From Treponema maltophilum ATCC 51939 (GTDB lineage Bacteria; Spirochaetota; Spirochaetia; Treponematales; Treponemataceae): a stretch of DNA of 64,000 nucleotides. Location: positions 2,171,583-2,235,582 of the forward strand of contig NZ_KE332518.1 in assembly GCF_000413055.1 (NCBI RefSeq), read 5' to 3'. Every line of letters begins with the position of its first letter. Within the stretch, counting starts at the first letter, position 1. The position numbers and the translations under genes are program-made. Shown piece by piece: positions 17,701 through 24,836 of this stretch. Under the pieces are notes generated by a model, which was given only the letters and a program-made list of their open reading frames with translations, was not told the DNA's origin and ran no database searches.

Positions 17701-18270
17701 CTGCGTTTTAAAAAAAGATTGCAGCAGCACCCACAGCGCCGCATATTTCGGATTTTTTGCAAGCTCCGCATCGCCGAATAAAAACAAAAACGGCGAACAT
17801 GCGGGATTTTCGACCGCAATATGCAAAAGCATCCATTCTTCCAATATAAGCGCTTTATTGGGAATACCGTCCGTGCCGCCGTTTAAAAACGCTTCTATGC
17901 TCATTCCGCTGCCGTATACGGCCGCAGGCGGAAATTCGCGGCAAAAGTCGGCAAGCAGCGCATCGATCGCTTGCAAGCCGAGCGCTTTTTCGGCACTGCG
18001 CAGGGCATCGGTAAAGGCCGCAGGATTTTCGTGCCGGCAAAAGGAACGGCACACGAGGTGCTGCATTTCGTTTATCAAAGAAAGCGCGTGCAATTGCCCC
18101 GCCATAACGAATTGTCCCGCGGGCAAAAGGGTTTCCGCCTTATCGTTGATTGCTTTGGCAAGCGTCCGTATATCCCGTATATCCTCAGGATGCGCTGTGC
18201 CGCTCGGCAAAAAAAGGGCGGCGTTCAAATTGCAGATATTCCGCACGTTATTTAAAATATGCAGTTCCAT
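14737..18270 (-). CDS. Very large cytoplasmic GH13 alpha-amylase family protein
   Basis: An 1177-aa protein with a GH13 TIM barrel in the middle third. Conserved blocks are DMVPNHTG at 395-402, IIRFDAAM with nucleophile Asp515, LLLAEAFW with acid/base Glu580, and FMNNPDEETA with Asp641; the usual NHD before the third acid is replaced by NNPD. MPGLPMFGHGQIEG follows at ~664-677. About 290 helical residues precede the barrel and ~400 follow it, both unlike common carbohydrate-binding modules. No signal peptide is present, so it should act in the cytoplasm on an alpha-glucan or maltodextrin. The ATG follows a -10 element by six bases. The promoter lies inside the upstream radical SAM gene's 3' end. 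Confidence 0.85.
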   Translation of the reverse strand: MELHILNNVRNICNLNAALFLPSGTAHPEDIRDIRTLAKAINDKAETLLPAGQFVMAGQLHALSLINEMQHLVCRSFCRHENPAAFTDALRSAEKALGLQAIDALLADFCREFPPAAVYGSGMSIEAFLNGGTDGIPNKALILEEWMLLHIAVENPACSPFLFLFGDAELAKNPKYAALWVLLQSFFKTQPLFGPNHTDLITMLREPAKASPNSLKGQLDYIARSWKSLIEKEVPRLLSGMDIIAEEEKPAWVGGPGFAPPPMQAYSYDSLIKEYERFSSDREWMPRVVLMAKTVLVWLDQLSKKYGRPVRRLDEIPDEELNALASRGFTGLWLIGIWKRSWASKRIKQINGNAEAAASAYSLYDYDIADELGGWEALNDLRARLQQRGIRLAADMVPNHTGMDSRWVVEKPELFMQRKDCPFPTYSFNGENLSLDGRVGIFLEDHYYSKTDCAVVFKRVDMQTQDVRYIYHGNDGTGMPWNDTAQIDFLNPAAREEVIQTILHVARNFPIIRFDAAMVLAKKHIRRLWYPEPGHGGDIAGRAEYAMSNEDFEKAIPNEFWREVVDRVVREVPDTLLLAEAFWMMEGYFVRTLGMHRVYNSAFMNMLKTEENFKYRNTIKNTLEFDPQVLKRFVNFMNNPDEETAAVQFGTGDKYFGVCTLMVTMPGLPMFGHGQIEGFTEKYGMEFTRAQWDERDNPDLIGRHEREIFPLMKKRSLFADVEHFRLYDVHNEGAVNENVFAYTNREGSEKAAVFYNNAYERAAGRVKVSCPFAVKEGGNVQMKTEDFAPALGLTNDRNFYCIFQEQKSGLWFIRSNADLFENGMFVQLDGYECQVLLNIYEVCDKTTDSGRNAAPYALLCERLGGKGTESIDDALKDTAFEELYGAFASFASKDLFAAIAARCLPGLQPKDDLQSAPPLPLCDVLERHKEAAFAYFTVLRNFLGAKASAVEPAAERHALESAWEAFAARIEKLVSLCESAQKAGSPGGKGGAAGVHSLYETLAQQAFMPQILTAFFILYALHELMPDVRAETVKEHIALRGLDLKAARLLKSYGYDSDSIYGALAAMQEMNVLCETVAGDTEKNISADIAAFFARLIKSEKAPLILGANLFENVIWFNREKALEAVQDAALLYAVLYAEKPSFACIEKTAQKVSDAVEKSGYKAEVLIDLLKQDAEV

Positions 18271-18276
18271 AGTTAC

Positions 18277-18305
18277 ATTCTACTCTATAGCATTGAATTT
18301 GTAAA
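18277..18305 (-). promoter_or_regulatory. Predicted promoter of the GH13 gene (leaderless type)
   Basis: Minus-strand TTTACA (18300-18305) and TAGAAT (18277-18282), 17 bp apart, with six bases to ATG 18270 and no ribosome site. It overlaps the stop region of the radical SAM gene. Confidence 0.6.
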
Positions 18306-19373
18306 ACCGTTTTTCCAGTGCCACACGGGAGTCGCCAAACTGTTCGAAAAAGGCTGAACGCGGCTGAAGTCCGGAAGCCACGAATCGTCGTTTTCCAGTT
18401 CCTGATAAAACAAATAGTCAAAATCGTAGTCATGTATGAGTTGTTTGATGTATTCGAATTCGTCCCGATTGATAAAGCGATCGGGGAAATTTTGCTGCGT
18501 TCCGTTTTTTACGACAGGCGTATACTGACTCATGAGCGAAATGCACGCTTTTCCGTCCGCGTGTTCTTTAAGCCAATCCAAAACCTTAACCGTATTGTCA
18601 AGGCAGCCGGGCATAACCAAATGGCGCACGATAACGCCCGACACCATTTTTTCCGCTCCTTCCGTATTTTCGTCGTTTACCGCATTTTCGACGTCCGCCG
18701 CGCTGCCCGCACGTTTGCTCTTTTCCGCATCTGCGCATTTTTCACTGCGCGCCTCTTTTCGGCCGGATTGCACACGCCGCGTTGTAACAGGCTCAAAGCG
18801 CAAGGGCGCAAGCTCTATCATGTGCCGTATCGCTTTTTTTGCCGTCCGTGCGTAATCGCCTGTGCCGAGCAGCGCTTCGCTCGCAGCCGAACCGAAGGCC
18901 TTTAAATCGGGCAGCCAAATATCCGTAACCGGCGCAAGCATGTCGATCGCATCAACGCTTTCATATGCGGAAGAATTCCAGCACACGGGAATTCCGAGCC
19001 CTTCTTTTTTTGACTGCGTGAGAAAAGAAGCGATGGCAGGGATCGCATGGCTGCCGGTAACGATATTGATGTTTTCGGCACCCGCCTGTTCGAGCGCCGA
19101 ACATATGCGGCAAAACTCTTTGCAGTCGACAATCTTTCCCATTCCTTCCCGCGAAATCTGATAGTTTTGGCAAAAACCACAGCCCAAATTGCAGCCGCTT
19201 ATAAAAATCGTTCCGGAGCCGCCCTTTCCCGTAAGCGGCGGCTCTTCGCCGAAATGCAGGCATGCCGAAGCGATTTTCAAATCGGCCGTTTCTTTGCAAA
19301 AACCCGTTTGTCCCGCAGTGCGGTTTACGCTGCAGCAGCGCGGACACAGGGTGCACGACGTATACGCATTCAT
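18285..19373 (-). CDS. PflA-like radical SAM protein (COG1313 type)
   Basis: A 362-aa radical SAM protein. GCNLGCGFCQNYQ holds the CxxxCxxC [4Fe-4S] motif at Cys61, Cys65 and Cys68. A Cys-rich N-terminus (CTLCPRCCSVNR, then GFC) is typical of the COG1313 subgroup, related to pyruvate formate-lyase activases but of unproven substrate. Residues ~195-243 form a charged low-complexity insert that breaks up the otherwise conserved barrel. The start MNAYTSC at 19373 follows the stop of the upstream small gene by nine bases. There is no glycyl-radical enzyme gene nearby to suggest a partner. Confidence 0.82.
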   Translation of the reverse strand: MNAYTSCTLCPRCCSVNRTAGQTGFCKETADLKIASACLHFGEEPPLTGKGGSGTIFISGCNLGCGFCQNYQISREGMGKIVDCKEFCRICSALEQAGAENINIVTGSHAIPAIASFLTQSKKEGLGIPVCWNSSAYESVDAIDMLAPVTDIWLPDLKAFGSAASEALLGTGDYARTAKKAIRHMIELAPLRFEPVTTRRVQSGRKEARSEKCADAEKSKRAGSAADVENAVNDENTEGAEKMVSGVIVRHLVMPGCLDNTVKVLDWLKEHADGKACISLMSQYTPVVKNGTQQNFPDRFINRDEFEYIKQLIHDYDFDYLFYQELENDDSWLPDFSRVQPFSNSLATPVWHWKNGFTNSML

Positions 19374-19381
19374 GAGGACGT

Positions 19382-19792
19382 TTATAAAATTTTTTTTGCG
19401 ACGAATATCGACATTAAAGCCGAAAGTCTGTCCATGGGTAATTCTTCGGCTTCGTAATTGACCATGTCGCACAGTTCCCGCCAATCCCGCTCGGAAAAAA
19501 CTCCGTCTTCGGTACCATCGGCATAGGTTCCGTCAAGAATTTCGGCAGCGGTTAAAAGCCATGCTATATGTCGTTCACTCGGTTCGCTTTCGGGATGTTC
19601 GGAATTCTCAATGCGCGTCCGAAGCCAATAATCGGCTATCTGCGCACTCAACGTGCCCATATCGGTATACAGCGACGCAAAATAATCGGCGACAGACTTT
19701 GCGGCACGCTTTCCGTCGTATGCGGTGCCTGCACCTCGTTCGTGTTTAATGCGGCGTTTAATGTCCGCATGTAATTTTTGAATATCATCCAT
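19382..19792 (-). CDS. Conserved-looking small protein, unknown function
   Basis: I do not recognise this 136-aa acidic protein. It appears soluble and helical, with DDIQKLHADIKRRIKHERG at the start and FSERDWRELCDMVNYEAEELP near the C-terminus. It is judged real because it fills the space upstream of the radical SAM gene with only nine bases between them. ATG 19792 lies six bases after a TATATT that could serve as a -10 element, though the matching -35 is poor. Possibly co-transcribed with the radical SAM protein. Confidence 0.6.
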   Translation of the reverse strand: MDDIQKLHADIKRRIKHERGAGTAYDGKRAAKSVADYFASLYTDMGTLSAQIADYWLRTRIENSEHPESEPSERHIAWLLTAAEILDGTYADGTEDGVFSERDWRELCDMVNYEAEELPMDRLSALMSIFVAKKIL

Positions 19793-19845
19793 ATCGTAAA
19801 TATATCATATTTTAAAGAAAATTTGTTGAAAACACGATTTTATCC

Positions 19846-19874
19846 TTGACTTTTAGCAAAACAACCCGTAGAAT
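19846..19874 (+). promoter_or_regulatory. Predicted promoter of the PTS EIIA gene (leaderless type)
   Basis: TTGACT at 19846-19851 and TAGAAT at 19869-19874, 17 bp apart, six bases before ATG 19881, with no ribosome site in between. Confidence 0.65.
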
Positions 19875-19880
19875 ATATGT

Positions 19881-20327
19881 ATGAATTTACGAACTGTTTT
19901 AACACCGGAAACCGTTGAGCTCCATTTAAAGGGCACAACAAAAGAGCAGATCATCGATGAGATGCTGGAAATTCTGATTAAAGCAGGCAAGGTGACGGAT
20001 AAAGCCGCCGCTCTTGAATGCGTCCTTGACCGCGAAAGGAAAATGTCCACGGGCATGAAGCACGGAATCGCCATTCCGCACGGAAAAACCGATACGGTAA
20101 GCGATTTGGTCGCCTGTATCGGCATTTCGGACAATCCCGTCGATTTCGATTCGCTCGATCAGGAGCCGTGCCGGATTTTCATTATGACCCTGTCTCCCGT
20201 AAACAAAACGGGGCCGCACCTTCAGTTTTTAGCCGAAGTAAGCTTGTTGTTCAAAAGTGCGGACAAGCGGCAGGAAATACTGAAAACAAACGATAAAGCC
20301 GAAGTTATCAGGATTTTGACCGAATAA
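19881..20327 (+). CDS. PTS EIIA domain protein, fructose/nitrogen (PtsN-like) type
   Basis: This 148-aa single-domain protein accepts a phosphoryl group from HPr or NPr. GIAIPHGKTD holds the phosphorylated histidine, and LHLKGTTKEQIIDEML and ALECVLDRERKMSTGM are typical of the EIIA-2 fold. No EIIB or EIIC gene is near. Many spirochaetes have an incomplete PTS with such EIIA proteins, thought to be regulatory (PtsN-like) rather than transporting. The gene is monocistronic, with a promoter immediately upstream and a strong hairpin terminator 40 bases downstream. Confidence 0.85.
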   Translation: MNLRTVLTPETVELHLKGTTKEQIIDEMLEILIKAGKVTDKAAALECVLDRERKMSTGMKHGIAIPHGKTDTVSDLVACIGISDNPVDFDSLDQEPCRIFIMTLSPVNKTGPHLQFLAEVSLLFKSADKRQEILKTNDKAEVIRILTE

Positions 20328-20368
20328 GTTTTTCGGCAAATTGACAGTTTTTACCAATCAAACAACAG

Positions 20369-20400
20369 CCGCTGTTCTTTTCGGGCAGCGGTTTCTTTTT
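20369..20400 (+). terminator. Intrinsic terminator of the EIIA gene
   Basis: CCGCTGTTC (20369-20377) pairs with GGGCAGCGG (20383-20391) around a TTTTC loop, with two G-U pairs, and is followed by TTTCTTTTTT. This is the clearest intrinsic terminator in the window. Confidence 0.75.
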
Positions 20401-20413
20401 TAAAGAGGTTCGC

Positions 20414-20821
20414 GTGGAATACGAAATAAAACCGATTTTTTGGGATGAAGTCGAGCCGGAATGCGAAACATACAATGAAGCTTTTTTGGCATCGCTGCGC
20501 ACTGAATTAAAAGAATGGGAAACAAACGGCGCAAAAGCAGCGTCAATCCTGCTCGATCCGCGCTTTTATTCGGGTAAAGGGAACTTTTGGGCCTGCGGCG
20601 AAAAAAAAGACGCCGCCTTATTCGAATCGTTTACCGCGGCAATGCTGCACGCCGCGCGCCGGCTCAAAGACTGCGCCGCAATCGCCGGCTTTATACTGCC
20701 CGACTTTCAAAGCGATTGGGAAACCCTTGCTCAAGCGGGGCTTGAAGATTCATGCGTAGAAAGTTTTAAAGCGGCCTTTGCAAAAAAGCACGGACACTAC
20801 GAATTCGTGCGTCGGCGATAG
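20414..20821 (+). CDS. Hypothetical 135-aa soluble protein
   Basis: Not recognised. The protein has acidic and aromatic N-terminal sequence (IKPIFWDEVEPECETYNEAF), a central ILLDPRFYSGKGNFWACG, and a basic C-terminus. It starts with GTG at 20414, served by AGAGG seven bases upstream. It begins only 14 bases after the EIIA terminator, so its transcription depends on readthrough or on a promoter I cannot see. It converges on the transglycosylase gene. Confidence 0.55.
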   Translation: MEYEIKPIFWDEVEPECETYNEAFLASLRTELKEWETNGAKAASILLDPRFYSGKGNFWACGEKKDAALFESFTAAMLHAARRLKDCAAIAGFILPDFQSDWETLAQAGLEDSCVESFKAAFAKKHGHYEFVRRR

Positions 20822-20891
20822 CAGGCGCGCATCAGGTCAAAAGCGAAGACCGCCGCAAAACAATAAACTGATTGCCCGCCTTACGCTCTTT

Positions 20892-21701
20892 TCAGCGCTT
20901 TCCGGCATAGGCGAGCGCATTGGCGTCTTTGCCGCTGCGGAACACGGAAGCGACTTTAACGTCGAACATATCTTCCAAGCCGCGCTTGTACGTTATAATG
21001 TTCGAAATATGGTTTAAAGTCATCTGAGGCGTTCCGTTGCTGCGCACGCGGTGCGTTCCCGCATTGTACATCGCAAGGGCCGAAATTTCGTTTCCGCCGG
21101 TATCGAGGCAATAGCGCAAAAACGCCAAGCCTTGTTTGGCGCTTATGTACGGATTAAAAAAGTCCTCTTCGGAAAAGCCGGGAAAAGCCTGACTGTTCAA
21201 TTGAAACAAGCCGCGGTCAACGGACGCGTTCTTATTCCCGTTGACGGCTTGCACCTTGTAGCGGCTTTCGTTAAACGCGAGCGAAAAAGCCAAAGACAGC
21301 GGAATATCATATAAATCGGCGTACTCGAGAATAGCCAGCGTTACGTCGCGGTCGCCGGTAATTTCCTCATAAAAGGAAACGACGGCATTGCGCGAAATAA
21401 GCTTGCGGTACATTTCAAGTCCGGAATCCGTTTGGGCTCCTTTCGTACTTATTTCCTGATGGAAGGCCGACTGATTCAGCGCGTATTCAAGCGGCTTTCC
21501 GGGAACTGCGGCTTGGTTTTGAGCGCCGCTTTCAAGCCAGTCCTGTTCGGTACGGATGTCCGCATCGGCTTTACCGACTACGATTGTCTGCGGAATAAAA
21601 AAACCGACGCACAGCGCGGCTGCAAAAAAGAGCAAAATAAAAATCATCGGTCCGGCAAAGATTCCCGCCGCATTGCCGCCATTCATTTTAGTCAAATGCA
21701 T
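20892..21701 (-). CDS. Membrane-anchored lytic transglycosylase (SLT family)
   Basis: A 269-aa protein with an N-terminal membrane anchor (~13-36, GIFAGPMIFILLFFAAALCVGF) and a C-terminal lysozyme-like domain. LAFNESRYKVQAVNGN carries catalytic Glu145, and DRGLFQLNS and ALAMYNAG are SLT-family motifs. It would cleave peptidoglycan between MurNAc and GlcNAc in the periplasm, leaving anhydroMurNAc. The ATG at 21701 is supported by GGAG seven bases upstream; the longer frame from 21758 lies in the promoter. Confidence 0.87.
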   Translation of the reverse strand: MHLTKMNGGNAAGIFAGPMIFILLFFAAALCVGFFIPQTIVVGKADADIRTEQDWLESGAQNQAAVPGKPLEYALNQSAFHQEISTKGAQTDSGLEMYRKLISRNAVVSFYEEITGDRDVTLAILEYADLYDIPLSLAFSLAFNESRYKVQAVNGNKNASVDRGLFQLNSQAFPGFSEEDFFNPYISAKQGLAFLRYCLDTGGNEISALAMYNAGTHRVRSNGTPQMTLNHISNIITYKRGLEDMFDVKVASVFRSGKDANALAYAGKR

Positions 21702-21729
21702 AATAAAGCTCCATTTTTTATATGCAGTT

Positions 21730-21758
21730 AATATACAAAAAAATGCACGTTTTGGCAA
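21730..21758 (-). promoter_or_regulatory. Predicted promoter of the lytic transglycosylase gene
   Basis: Minus-strand TTGCCA (21753-21758) and TATATT (21730-21735) with 17 bp spacing and a leader of ~20 bases that contains GGAG. Confidence 0.6.
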
Positions 21759-21784
21759 TGCAAAACGGAGAAATTTGTTGCGGT

Positions 21785-22984
21785 TTATATCGTTTTTATA
21801 CTGTTTTCCGCATTTGTTATAAGCCGGACGCTGATAATGCCTTCGATTGTCGATATTTTTTCGGCAACTTCCGCAGCGGGAATTCCTTCTATATCGATAA
21901 TATTATACGCAAGTTCGGCGCGGTTTTGATTTATCATCGCAAAAATATTGTGGTGCGCTTCGGCCAATACGGTCGTGATTTGCCCTACCATGTTCGGAAT
22001 GTTTTTGTTCGCGATGCAAAGTCTGGTGCCGCCGGCGGGAATGTCGCCTTCGATTTTGCATTTGGGAAAATTGACCGAATTTTCAACGGTACCTTTTTCC
22101 ATAAAATCGCGCAATTCGGTAACGGCCATAACGGCGCAGTTTTCTTCGGCTTCGGGAGTGGATGCCCCCAAGTGCGGAAGACAAATAATATTTTCGACGC
22201 CCAAAAGTTCTTCGTCGGGAAAATCGGTTACAAAGCAGGCAACGCGGCCGTCTTTTACGGCGGCGCACATATCGGCGTTTACCACCAAGCCGCCGCGCGC
22301 AAAATTCAATATGCGTACGCCCCGCTTTACGATTTTTAAACGCTCGGCATTTATCAACCCTTTTGTGTCGGCCGTTTGCGGAATATGCAAACTGATATAG
22401 TCGCAGCGGCTCAATAAGCTGTCGAGGTTTTCCGCTTTTTTGACGTCTTTATTCAGCGACCACGCCGAATCGACCGAAATAAACGGATCGTAGCCGATAA
22501 CGCGCATACCCAAATCCACGGCGGCGTTTGCAACCATTACACCGATCGCACCCAAGCCGATTACGCCCAGCCGCTTGCCCCGCAGTTCGGGGCCGATAAA
22601 CTGCGCTTTGCCCTTTTCGGCCGCACCGGGAATGTCGGCGCCGCCGCGCAGGTTTTCGGTCCAGCGGTTCGCCGCGATAACGGGCCGGCTCGAAAACAGC
22701 AGGGCCGCGACGGTCAGTTCTTTTACCGCGTTTGCGTTTGCACCCGGCGTATTGAAAACCGCAACACCCCGCTCCGTTAAAGCGGCAACGGGAATGTTGT
22801 TCGTTCCCGCGCCGGCGCGCGCAACGGCTTTTACGCTCGGCGGAATATTCATCGTATGCATATCGGCCGAACGCACGATAAGAGCGTCGGGATTCGGAAT
22901 TTCCGATGCCGCTTCATACAAATCGCGCGGAAACAGTTCAAGCCCCTTGGGCGATATTTTGTTTAAGGTTTGTATTTTGTACAT
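21785..22984 (-). CDS. serA: D-3-phosphoglycerate dehydrogenase
   Basis: SerA oxidises 3-phosphoglycerate with NAD+, the first step of serine synthesis. GVIGLGAIG is the Rossmann glycine motif, LNFARGGLVVNADM contains the substrate-binding Arg, and CLPHLGASTPEAEENC the catalytic His. A C-terminal ACT domain (~320-399, RLCIANKNIPNMVGQITTVL) suggests allosteric control, possibly by serine. ATG 22984 is preferred over TTG 22990; a GGAGA site lies ten bases upstream inside the end of serC. It is the last gene of the rex-serC-serA operon. Confidence 0.94.
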   Translation of the reverse strand: MYKIQTLNKISPKGLELFPRDLYEAASEIPNPDALIVRSADMHTMNIPPSVKAVARAGAGTNNIPVAALTERGVAVFNTPGANANAVKELTVAALLFSSRPVIAANRWTENLRGGADIPGAAEKGKAQFIGPELRGKRLGVIGLGAIGVMVANAAVDLGMRVIGYDPFISVDSAWSLNKDVKKAENLDSLLSRCDYISLHIPQTADTKGLINAERLKIVKRGVRILNFARGGLVVNADMCAAVKDGRVACFVTDFPDEELLGVENIICLPHLGASTPEAEENCAVMAVTELRDFMEKGTVENSVNFPKCKIEGDIPAGGTRLCIANKNIPNMVGQITTVLAEAHHNIFAMINQNRAELAYNIIDIEGIPAAEVAEKISTIEGIISVRLITNAENSIKTI

Positions 22985-22986
22985 AG

Positions 22987-24093
22987 TCAAAGATTCTCCT
23001 TTCCGAACCGTTCCATAAACGCGATGAGCGCTTTTACGCCGCCGATGTCCATCGCATTGTACAACGACGCCCGCATGCCGCCGACCAAGCGGTGTCCTGC
23101 AAGGTTTACCAAGCCTTCTTTTTCCGCTTCGGCAACAAAGCGTTTATTCAGCGCGGCGGCTTTTTCGACGTCCGTTTCCGTAGTTAAAAAAGGAATGTTC
23201 ATAATCGAGCGGCTGTTCTTTTCGACGGGCGCTTTATAATATTTGCCGTTGTCGATGTAATCGTACAAAAGCCGCGCTTTTTCGGTATTGCGCGCTTTCA
23301 TGCCGTCAACGCCGCCGTTTTTTTCGATCCATTGCAGCACGAGGCCCATTATATAGATGTTCCAGCACGGCGGCGTATTGTACATGGACGCGTTTTCCGC
23401 GTGAGTTTTATAACTGAGCATGGTCGGCGTTTCGGGAACCGCACTTTCGCCGATAAGGTCTTTCCTGATAATGACGAGGGTAACGCCGGCCGGCGCAAGG
23501 TTTTTTTGCGCGCCCGCATACAAAAGGCCGAATTTCGATACATCGAGCGGTTCGGATAAAATGCAGCTTGAAATATCCGACACGAGCGGGAAAGCAGAGC
23601 CGTCGGAGGCGCGCGTTTCGGGAATATGAGCCCAGCGAGTTCCCATAATCGTATTGTTCAGCGTAATGTGCGCGTAATCGTAATCGCCGGCAATCGTTTT
23701 TACGTCGGGAATATACGTAAAGTTTTTATCGGCCGAAGAAGCGGTTTCGTCGGCTTGCACATATTTTTTCGCTTCGGCTAAAGCTTTTTTTGCCCACACG
23801 CCGGTATTCACGTATGCGGCCTTTCCTTTCTTTTTCAAATTCATCGGAACCATCGCAAATTGCGTACTCGCCCCGCCCTGCAAAAAAAGCACCGCAAAAT
23901 CATCGCCTATGCGCATAAGTTTTCGCAGCCGGCTTTCGGCATCGGCGATAATCGGCTCGAACGTCTTTGAGCGGTGGCTCATTTCCATAACGCTTTGCCC
24001 GCTTCCGTTCCAATCTTCCATATCGGACGCAGCTTTGCGCAGCACTTCTTCGGGCAAAACGGACGGCCCCGCCGAAAAATTATAAACCCTCAT
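22987..24093 (-). CDS. serC: Phosphoserine aminotransferase
   Basis: SerC converts 3-phosphohydroxypyruvate and glutamate to phosphoserine using PLP. FSAGPSVLPEEVL at the N-terminus, LLYAGAQKNLAPAGV with the PLP lysine, and the C-terminal GGMRASLYNAMDIGGV are diagnostic. It is 368 aa. A strong AAGGGGG ribosome site precedes the ATG. It sits between rex and serA; no serB phosphatase gene is present in the window. Confidence 0.95.
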   Translation of the reverse strand: MRVYNFSAGPSVLPEEVLRKAASDMEDWNGSGQSVMEMSHRSKTFEPIIADAESRLRKLMRIGDDFAVLFLQGGASTQFAMVPMNLKKKGKAAYVNTGVWAKKALAEAKKYVQADETASSADKNFTYIPDVKTIAGDYDYAHITLNNTIMGTRWAHIPETRASDGSAFPLVSDISSCILSEPLDVSKFGLLYAGAQKNLAPAGVTLVIIRKDLIGESAVPETPTMLSYKTHAENASMYNTPPCWNIYIMGLVLQWIEKNGGVDGMKARNTEKARLLYDYIDNGKYYKAPVEKNSRSIMNIPFLTTETDVEKAAALNKRFVAEAEKEGLVNLAGHRLVGGMRASLYNAMDIGGVKALIAFMERFGKENL

Positions 24094-24104
24094 ACTACCC
24101 CCTT

Positions 24105-24701
24105 TTACTCCGATGCCAGATTCTGCAAAGAACCGAGCAGCGAAAGATTTTCTACCTTTGTTTTTCCGTGCGGCACCGGTACCGCACAGCCGTAATTCAC
24201 AATCCCTTTAATGCCGCAGTGTACAAGTCGGTTTACAAGGCCCTGCGCGTCTTTTTCGTCCGGCGTAACGATCGCATACTCTATGTTTTCGCCTCCGATA
24301 ACCCTTTCCAAGCGCGCCGAAGGATACAGAGGAAACGGAGCGCGCACAGTTTCGACGCGGTTTAAGCTTGAATCGAAACCGGCCGTTACGACAAAGGGCG
24401 ACGACAAAAGGAGACCGCTTTCCGTAAGCGCTTGCGCAAAAAGCCCCAAACCGATGATACAGCATTTTTTTATCTCGTTTTGCGGAACCAAAAGCGTTTG
24501 AAGGGCTTTTAAAAGTTCCGGTCGCTTGTAGCCGTTCGACGCGCCGCACAAATCCAAATACGAAATATCCTTGCGCACCGTCGCATCCGTCCGGCCCGTC
24601 ATACGGCTAAGGTCGAGCGACGTAAGGGTGTCGGCATCGAGCGCCGGCAGCAATTGCGCAAGCTGAATAAGACGCTTCCGCGCCGGTTCCGGAATATGCA
24701 T
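24105..24701 (-). CDS. rex: Redox-sensing transcriptional repressor Rex
   Basis: Rex binds operator DNA when NADH is low and releases it when NADH is high. The N-terminal winged helix is recognisable in LTSLDLSRMTGRTDATVRKDISYLD, followed by a Rossmann domain beginning KCCIIGLGLFAQAL at ~79; the third glycine of the usual GxGxxG is Ala. It is 198 aa, slightly short for the family. It heads an operon with serC and serA. A Rex-like box lies just after its promoter and a perfect one upstream, which supports the assignment and suggests autoregulation. Confidence 0.88.
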   Translation of the reverse strand: MHIPEPARKRLIQLAQLLPALDADTLTSLDLSRMTGRTDATVRKDISYLDLCGASNGYKRPELLKALQTLLVPQNEIKKCCIIGLGLFAQALTESGLLLSSPFVVTAGFDSSLNRVETVRAPFPLYPSARLERVIGGENIEYAIVTPDEKDAQGLVNRLVHCGIKGIVNYGCAVPVPHGKTKVENLSLLGSLQNLASE

Positions 24702-24713
24702 AAGCCTCCGATA

Positions 24714-24731
24714 TTGTGAAAAATATCACGA
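24714..24731. promoter_or_regulatory. Rex operator, proximal site
   Basis: TTGTGAAAAATATCACGA matches the Rex consensus TTGTGAA-N4-TTCACAA at 12 of 14 fixed positions. It lies just downstream of the predicted rex transcription start and before the GGAGG ribosome site, a position that would block elongation or initiation. Confidence 0.75.
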
Positions 24732-24742
24732 TACACAACAAC

Positions 24743-24771
24743 ATTATAAGTGAATTTTTTGAAAGCGTCAA
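24743..24771 (-). promoter_or_regulatory. Promoter of the rex-serC-serA operon
   Basis: Minus-strand TTGACG (24766-24771) and TATAAT (24743-24748) with 17 bp spacing. A ~35-base leader follows, holding the proximal Rex box and a GGAGG site. Confidence 0.8.
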
Positions 24772-24818
24772 CAGAAAAAGAACCAAATTCGTGTAAAACA
24801 GATAAAAACACGGCTTTA

Positions 24819-24836
24819 TTGTGAATTAATTCACAA
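24819..24836. promoter_or_regulatory. Rex operator, distal perfect palindrome
   Basis: TTGTGAATTAATTCACAA is a perfect 18-bp palindrome that fits TTGTGAA-N4-TTCACAA at every fixed position. It straddles the stop codon of the DUF4153-like gene. Its centre is 105 bp from the centre of the proximal box. Confidence 0.7.

Noticed and set aside
20341..20369. TTGACA at 20341 as promoter for the 135-aa gene
   Set aside because: There is no -10 element 16-18 bp downstream, and the EIIA terminator lies between it and the gene.
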